Below, piece after piece: positions 35,801 to 41,800 of a DNA stretch of 64,000 nt. The notes under the pieces are model-generated. The model did not search any database, was not told where the DNA came from, and saw only the letters and a list, made by a program, of their open reading frames with translations. Source of the DNA: Lepus europaeus. Lineage: Eukaryota > Chordata > Mammalia > Lagomorpha > Leporidae. Every line of letters begins with the position of its first letter. The first letter of the stretch is position 1. The stretch is taken from assembly GCF_033115175.1 (NCBI RefSeq), contig NC_084835.1, positions 32,073,858-32,137,857 on the forward strand, read 5' to 3'. Both the position numbers and the translations under genes were made by a program.

Positions 35801-38800
35801 TGCTTTCTCACTCAAAGCATCAGTTTCAAATCCGTTTATGATGGCTAAATGTGCTCTTGACGTGGGGTCCTTTTAGGATAGGGCAGAAGTGATGGATGTT
35901 TTTATGTAGACGGGTCTTACCCTTATGAACCCTTTCCAGAAATTGCGCCAGGGCCTGGGGCCCCTTGCTTTTCTTTCTGCAGCTCCCTCCCCTGGGGCCT
36001 CCTCTTGAGAGTCTTACCAAACTGATGAGAGAGAGAATATTTCCCTGTGTCTGTGTCTGTGTCCGTGGGTGGGTTGGGATTCTCGAATGCTCTTTTGCTA
36101 GGACCCCTATTTTTTGCAGTGAGAACATTCCTTGCACTTTTTTTTTTCTCTGCTAAAGGCTGTTTCCTGCTGAAGAAGGTCACTCTTTCAGCAACTTCAA
36201 CATTTTTTATCCTGACTTATCTCATGGTAAATGTCACCAACTAGCATTTCTGCCCCGTGCTTGCAGAGCTGCGTGGTTTAAAAGGTCCCGATTTGCACAC
36301 ACACCAGGACTGCGCTCACACTGCCCTTTGGAAGCGGGCAGGCCCATTGCCTTGCCATTGTTTTGTTTAAGCGAGGTTTGCAAAACAGCATTTTTCAAAA
36401 GTAAAATAAGCCAGAGGCCCTAAATTGCTGTTGTTTTTAGCTAATTGTATCTGGTGTATTTTGAAGACTTCTTTTGTGCCAGGTACTATTTTCCAAGTGC
36501 TATTGTCAATCTCTTTTAATCCCCGTGAATACCTTCCTTCTCAGTCAGTGGATTCCTGCCCAGCTCCATCTTACAGATGGAATTGAGCTCTCATAGCGTT
36601 GAGACACTTTGCTCAAGGTCGCACAGAGTGGTGGGAGAACTGGGGTTTGAACTTTGTCTCTCACCCCAATTTATTGAGGGCCTGCTTTTTCCCCGAGGGC
36701 ACTACAGGGCCCATGCTGGTAAGCGTTATGTCGGGCTGGCCTGAGAACCTCAGAATTGCAGGGCTTGGCTCCCAGCTCTGCACCTTTCAGACTGTGCTCT
36801 TGGGAAAGAGGGCTCCATTTTCTTGACTGTGCCTGTAAAGGTAGATGGTGACTGTGGCCAGGCCTTCTAAGCAGTAAAGTGCTATCCGATAGGAGCTAGG
36901 AGTACTGCAGCCAGAGTACTGTCGGGTGAGGGACAGCCCGGCTGCAAGAATCAATAAGGGGAAGGTAAGCTTCGCGTGTGAAGAGTTGGAGGAGGGATCA
37001 TGGAGCCTGTGGCACAGAGAGGGACAGAGAACTGAACAGCTGGCTGTCTTGTGCCTTAGTAAGTCTGTTTTCCCCCTTTATTCATTCTTAATAAGGATGG
37101 ATTAGGGGCGAACAAGACTTACTAAGGCACGCAAAAGAGATGAACTTGTTTAGAATGTGGGAGCTTCCCGAGTTTGCCTAGTGAGATCCAAGTCTGAATC
37201 CTGAGCTAGGCTCAAACGGATGTCCCTGCCCTAAGAACTGCCTCTTTCTCAAAGCCACACAGACGCAAAGCAGCAGCTATCTCAGGGACAGGCGTTGGTC
37301 ACTGAAGGGTGGGGCTGCTCCGCTCTCAAAGGTCACCCCCACTCCCAAGCCCAGGTCCCAAGGGTATAAGCTTCTCCCCAGGGGCATCCAGAGAAGGGCA
37401 GAAAGGGGCAGCGGGAATTCCCAGCATCCTTTGTTCCTCCTGGAGCTGTCCTGCTGTGAGGGGTCAGCCTGCCCTGTCCAGCCCCCTCAGCCGCCCCCAG
37501 GGAAGGAATGTTCCTCCTGGCAGCGGGGTCAGAGGTGGTTCTTTAGGAATGCTGGAATTTTATGGGGAAGCAGTTCTTCACATCTAAGCAGGGATCCAGT
37601 CGTTTCAAAGACAAAAACATTTGCCTTGTTTTTTTTCTTTTTAAATGAGTTTAAGCTTTCAGTAACCTGCTGCTTCAGCCTCCAGACCCCAGGAGCCTCA
37701 TGGGGAGGGGGCTCAGGGCCCTGCTAGGGGTCTCCTCCCTAGCCTCTCCTGCACTCTTGCTCCTCTGTCCTGGAGACAAGGGGCACGTCTTGTGCGTTCT
37801 CTGTCTTGACCAACTGGCGCTGCTTGGTAATAGCAGCATGCAGTCAGCTCCTGAGGGGAGGGGAACCTCCACGGCTCTTCTCAGAGGAGCGCTGTGCTTA
37901 CTAAGGAATAAAGCCGCGCCTGACCAGCCCCAGGACCAGAACACATAGTGAGGACAGGGACTCCTTGGTTGCTCTGCCAGGTCCCGAGTAACAGCCACTG
38001 TCGTGTGCTTCGTGACTCCATTCCAAAATAGCCTCCTGTCGCAGTGAGATTACTCGGCACGTGATGTAGACTGATATTTTATTGTCTGTTACTGTTTGAT
38101 TCAATGACACTAAAATCTGAATAATGACTCGTGTCCTCTCTCTCTCTCTCTCTCTTTGCTGTTTTCAGTAGAGCATGCACCATTTTGAACGTGAATTTTC
38201 GGTAAAGTAAGCTATGCTGATTTCTCTAGCTTTAAAGATGCTCTGTTTCTGTATGTGAAATAGGACCTGGTGCATCTTGATCGCGGCAGTGATGAAGTGG
38301 GAAGGCAAATCTGAGACCGTTCCCTTGTCTGAATATTTAAATGAAACACAGCATCTTTAAAAAGCACCCAGTGACATCATCTATATTCATTTCATTTTCA
38401 TTATGACCTTCCAAGTCTTCATTTTCACTCTGACTTCAGTTTTTTAAATACAGCTCTGAAACCTGTACATCAACTGCATGGCATTTTGGCATATTTTAAT
38501 TTTGGAGACCATGGCTCCGAGTCCTGTTGCTGTGAAAGTGTTGGTTCTTAGTGACTCTGATGGAGGGGAAGGGTGTTAGGCAGCTGAGTTCTCAGTTACA
38601 GGGAGACATCTTACTGGCTTTTACAACCTCGAAGGGGGAAAATCAGTTCTTTTTAATGCATCCTCACTAGTGCTCAAGTTGAGACATGAGTACAGCCTCC
38701 CATCTGCCTGAGCCAAAGGTGAAAGTGGTTCACCAGAGCCGGGGTGCTGCTCGCTTCCAGGGCTCACGGCTCTCCACTGATTCCCAAGGGTAGGAGGTAG

Positions 38801-41800
38801 GTCTGCTGTTGCTCTAGTGTGATCTGGAGGCCACCTGGCCTCCCCACCTATTTACATGGACCACTAAGGAGCTTGGAGCTACAGAGACCAATAGACTGCC
38901 CACTGTTGAAAGGCCTGAGGACAGGGAATGCTCGGACATCCTTTCCAGGAGGCAGCGGAGGATGTTTCTGGCATGGTGTCCCACCCCCACACGGATCTAC
39001 CCTCCACTCTCGCTGTAGCAGCCTGTGCTGTCTTCCAGGGCCTCCACTGGACTGCCAGGTTCCCAGGGGGTTTGGTGCATGGGATCTTGGGGAGGGTAGA
39101 GTTTTCATTTCAAAGGGGTTTTGTCTAACAGAAGGTGAGATGGGAGAGACCAGCACTGGCCTGAGTCTCATTGTCGATGAGCTGGCTCCAAGCACCCCGT
39201 CCTGGTATATTCCCTTAGCCATCTGCATTAACATGGAATCTGCTCTTGTCCATAGCCTGGGATAAGGGCTATTGGAGGCCTTTTGGTGGGGAGGAACTCA
39301 CTCTCCTCCTTGCCACTGTTACCGACGTGTTGCCTCGCTGCAGTCCCAGTGGACCTTTTTTTCCAAATGATTTTTCTTTAACGGATGCATATTTATTTAC
39401 GCAGTACAGTGTGGCAGCAGAGCAGGGCAATTGAACACTTATTTCATTTACCATTTCTGTGTTGGTAACATTTGCACCTAGAATTTCAAGTGTCTGGTTG
39501 GTCATGAGGCCAAAGTGAATAGTTGGTTCCCTCTGAGCTCAACCAGTTTTGTTCTGTGCCAACATGGCAGCCCATACTCCTGAGCCCACCCCCTAGACCT
39601 GGGTCTCACTGCCCAGAATTCTGGGCTGGAGGAGTAGCTGGTTTCTAGATGGTCAGTTCCATGTCTTTAATAAACCCCTAAGGCTGCTGCAGCTCAGAGC
39701 CTGTCTTCTGATTTTTTATTTTATTTTATTTTTTTAAGATTTATCTATCTATTTGAAAGGCAGAGTTACAGAGAAGCAGAGGCAGTGGATGGGTGGGGGG
39801 TGATTTCCATCCCACTGGTTAACTCTGCAAATGGCTACAATGGCTGGAACTGCACTGATCTGATACCAGGAGCCAGGAGCTTCTTCTGGGTCCCCCATGC
39901 TGGTGGAGGGTCCCAAGGACTTGGGCCATCTTCTGCTTTCCCAGGTCATAGCAAAGAGCTGGACTGGAAGTGGAGCAGCCAGAACTCTAATTGGTGCCCA
40001 TATGGGATGCTGGCACTGCAGGCGGCAGCCTTACCCGCTATGCCACAGTGCCAGCCCTTCTTCTGGTTCTTAACCCTGCAGTGATTCTTCTGTGAGGGGT
40101 CAAAGCACAAAGCTGAGAAGCACAAACCCTGGCATTCTTTATGGGCCCTGAATGTCTAGTCCAGATTGTGCTGCCTTTTGGGGTGGGAGCGCCCTGGAAG
40201 GGCGTTGCACCCTCACCCCTAAGTGGCCCGAGCTCACTTCCCCAGACCCTCTTGGTTGCTACAGTCACCAACTCCAAGTTCCTAGACCTCAGCAGAGGTC
40301 TCCCGCCTCCTGGAATCTCATGGGTCATTCTCCCAAAGTCCTCTTCAGAGGATGCTTCTGTCACTTGCTCATTCACTCCAGTTCTCTCACTCAGTGGTCA
40401 CTTCAGACTTAGTCTTTTTTGTCTTTATAACCCTGTGACTTAAAGCCAGGAACATATGCCCACAATCCACACTAGCAGAGACCATAATGGAACTCCATTC
40501 ATGATAGTTATTGTATAGAACCAATGAAAATTACATGTTGCTCATTTGTCTGTATTTAATGTTTGTATTGCTCTATTATTTAAGAATTCCAAGATTACAC
40601 AGCATGAGTGTGTGTATTTGTGTGGTGCTTTATTTTCAGCTGCCTTAGCTTTGGGTAAAAGATGTAAAGGAAGGTAAGTGGTTTTCTATGAACTGCAAGA
40701 CTTTAACTGGTGCCTGTCACACCTGGTGAAAGGGATGTCCTTGAGTATTTTTTTTTTTTTTTTTTTTTTTGTAATCCTGAGCCGCTCCTCCCCACCAGTT
40801 GACATGGTGATGGGTGTCTGTACTGGTAGCAGTGGATGTCTCCCTGGTGTAGCTCAAGGAGGGGGAGAGGGTACAGGCAGCAACAGGCAGGTGTAGTCTT
40901 GGGGAGCTGCCACATTCACAGGGGACCCATTGTGAAACAGTAGAGTTCTTTAAGGCAGGGTTGTTTCTGTAGTCAGTGTTTGTAAGAGAGCAATTCACTC
41001 ATCCATTCAGACATTCAAATTCAAGTTGCAAAGGTATGTGCCCGGAAACTGAGAGAAGTTGCAGATACCCGCCCAGTACCCTTCTCCTTGCCCACTAGAG
41101 TACGGCCTAGTATTCCAGTGTCTCCTGCTGCTTCTGCAAAGACAGCGATTAGTGCAGTTCCATTGTGGCTCCTATGGGCCACAGAGGAAAGAATGGCGCT
41201 TGAGAAAGCCTTCTCCCCTCTGAGGGTGCCACTGCCAGAGACACCTGTGCCCCCTGTTTGTGTTGCCAACATTTGTATCTTACATTCCTTTAATGCAACC
41301 TAATAGAAAATGATTATTCGAGACAGACCTGGGGAATGTATAACCCAGCAGACACTGGTCCCTTGCTGAGAATCTTAAGTGATTTGTCATTTTATATGAC
41401 ATCACACCCTCAAACACCATGTGTGTTGGAGCAGCTAAAGAATTGTTCTTCCGTTATGACTGACATTCATGGCCACCTAACTCTGCATACAGATGTCTGT
41501 CTTTAATTGCTGGCTCAGAAGTAGGGAGAGCTGCCCACAACCTGACTAAAGTAGCTGGTGGAACTCTTCTTTTGGGACAACCATTACTCAGATTTGGAAA
41601 TGGAGTCAGCTTCATTTAATGCAGAGGGTGGCTTTTATATAACCTGTGCTATTTGTTCCAACAGTCTTTACTTCCATGACTATTATGTGAGGGAAACAAC
41701 AGCCTTTAAATAGTTCATCTTTGATGCTTCTGGTTCTTTTTAAAATTCATGTATTTGAAAGGCAGATAGATACACATAGAGATAGCAAGCTCCCATCCAT

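Larger units (their letters stand above)
33820..39709 (+). other. PXK last intron, 5.9-kb CSINE desert
   Basis: No CSINE is recognised across 5.9 kb. What I can name are old repeats only: an L2-like trace (34720-34830) and MIRs (35445-35600 plus, 36470-36660 minus), and a short (CT)n at 38137-38156. The AT-rich block 38300-38520 is unexplained. No exon is supported. Confidence 0.55.
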
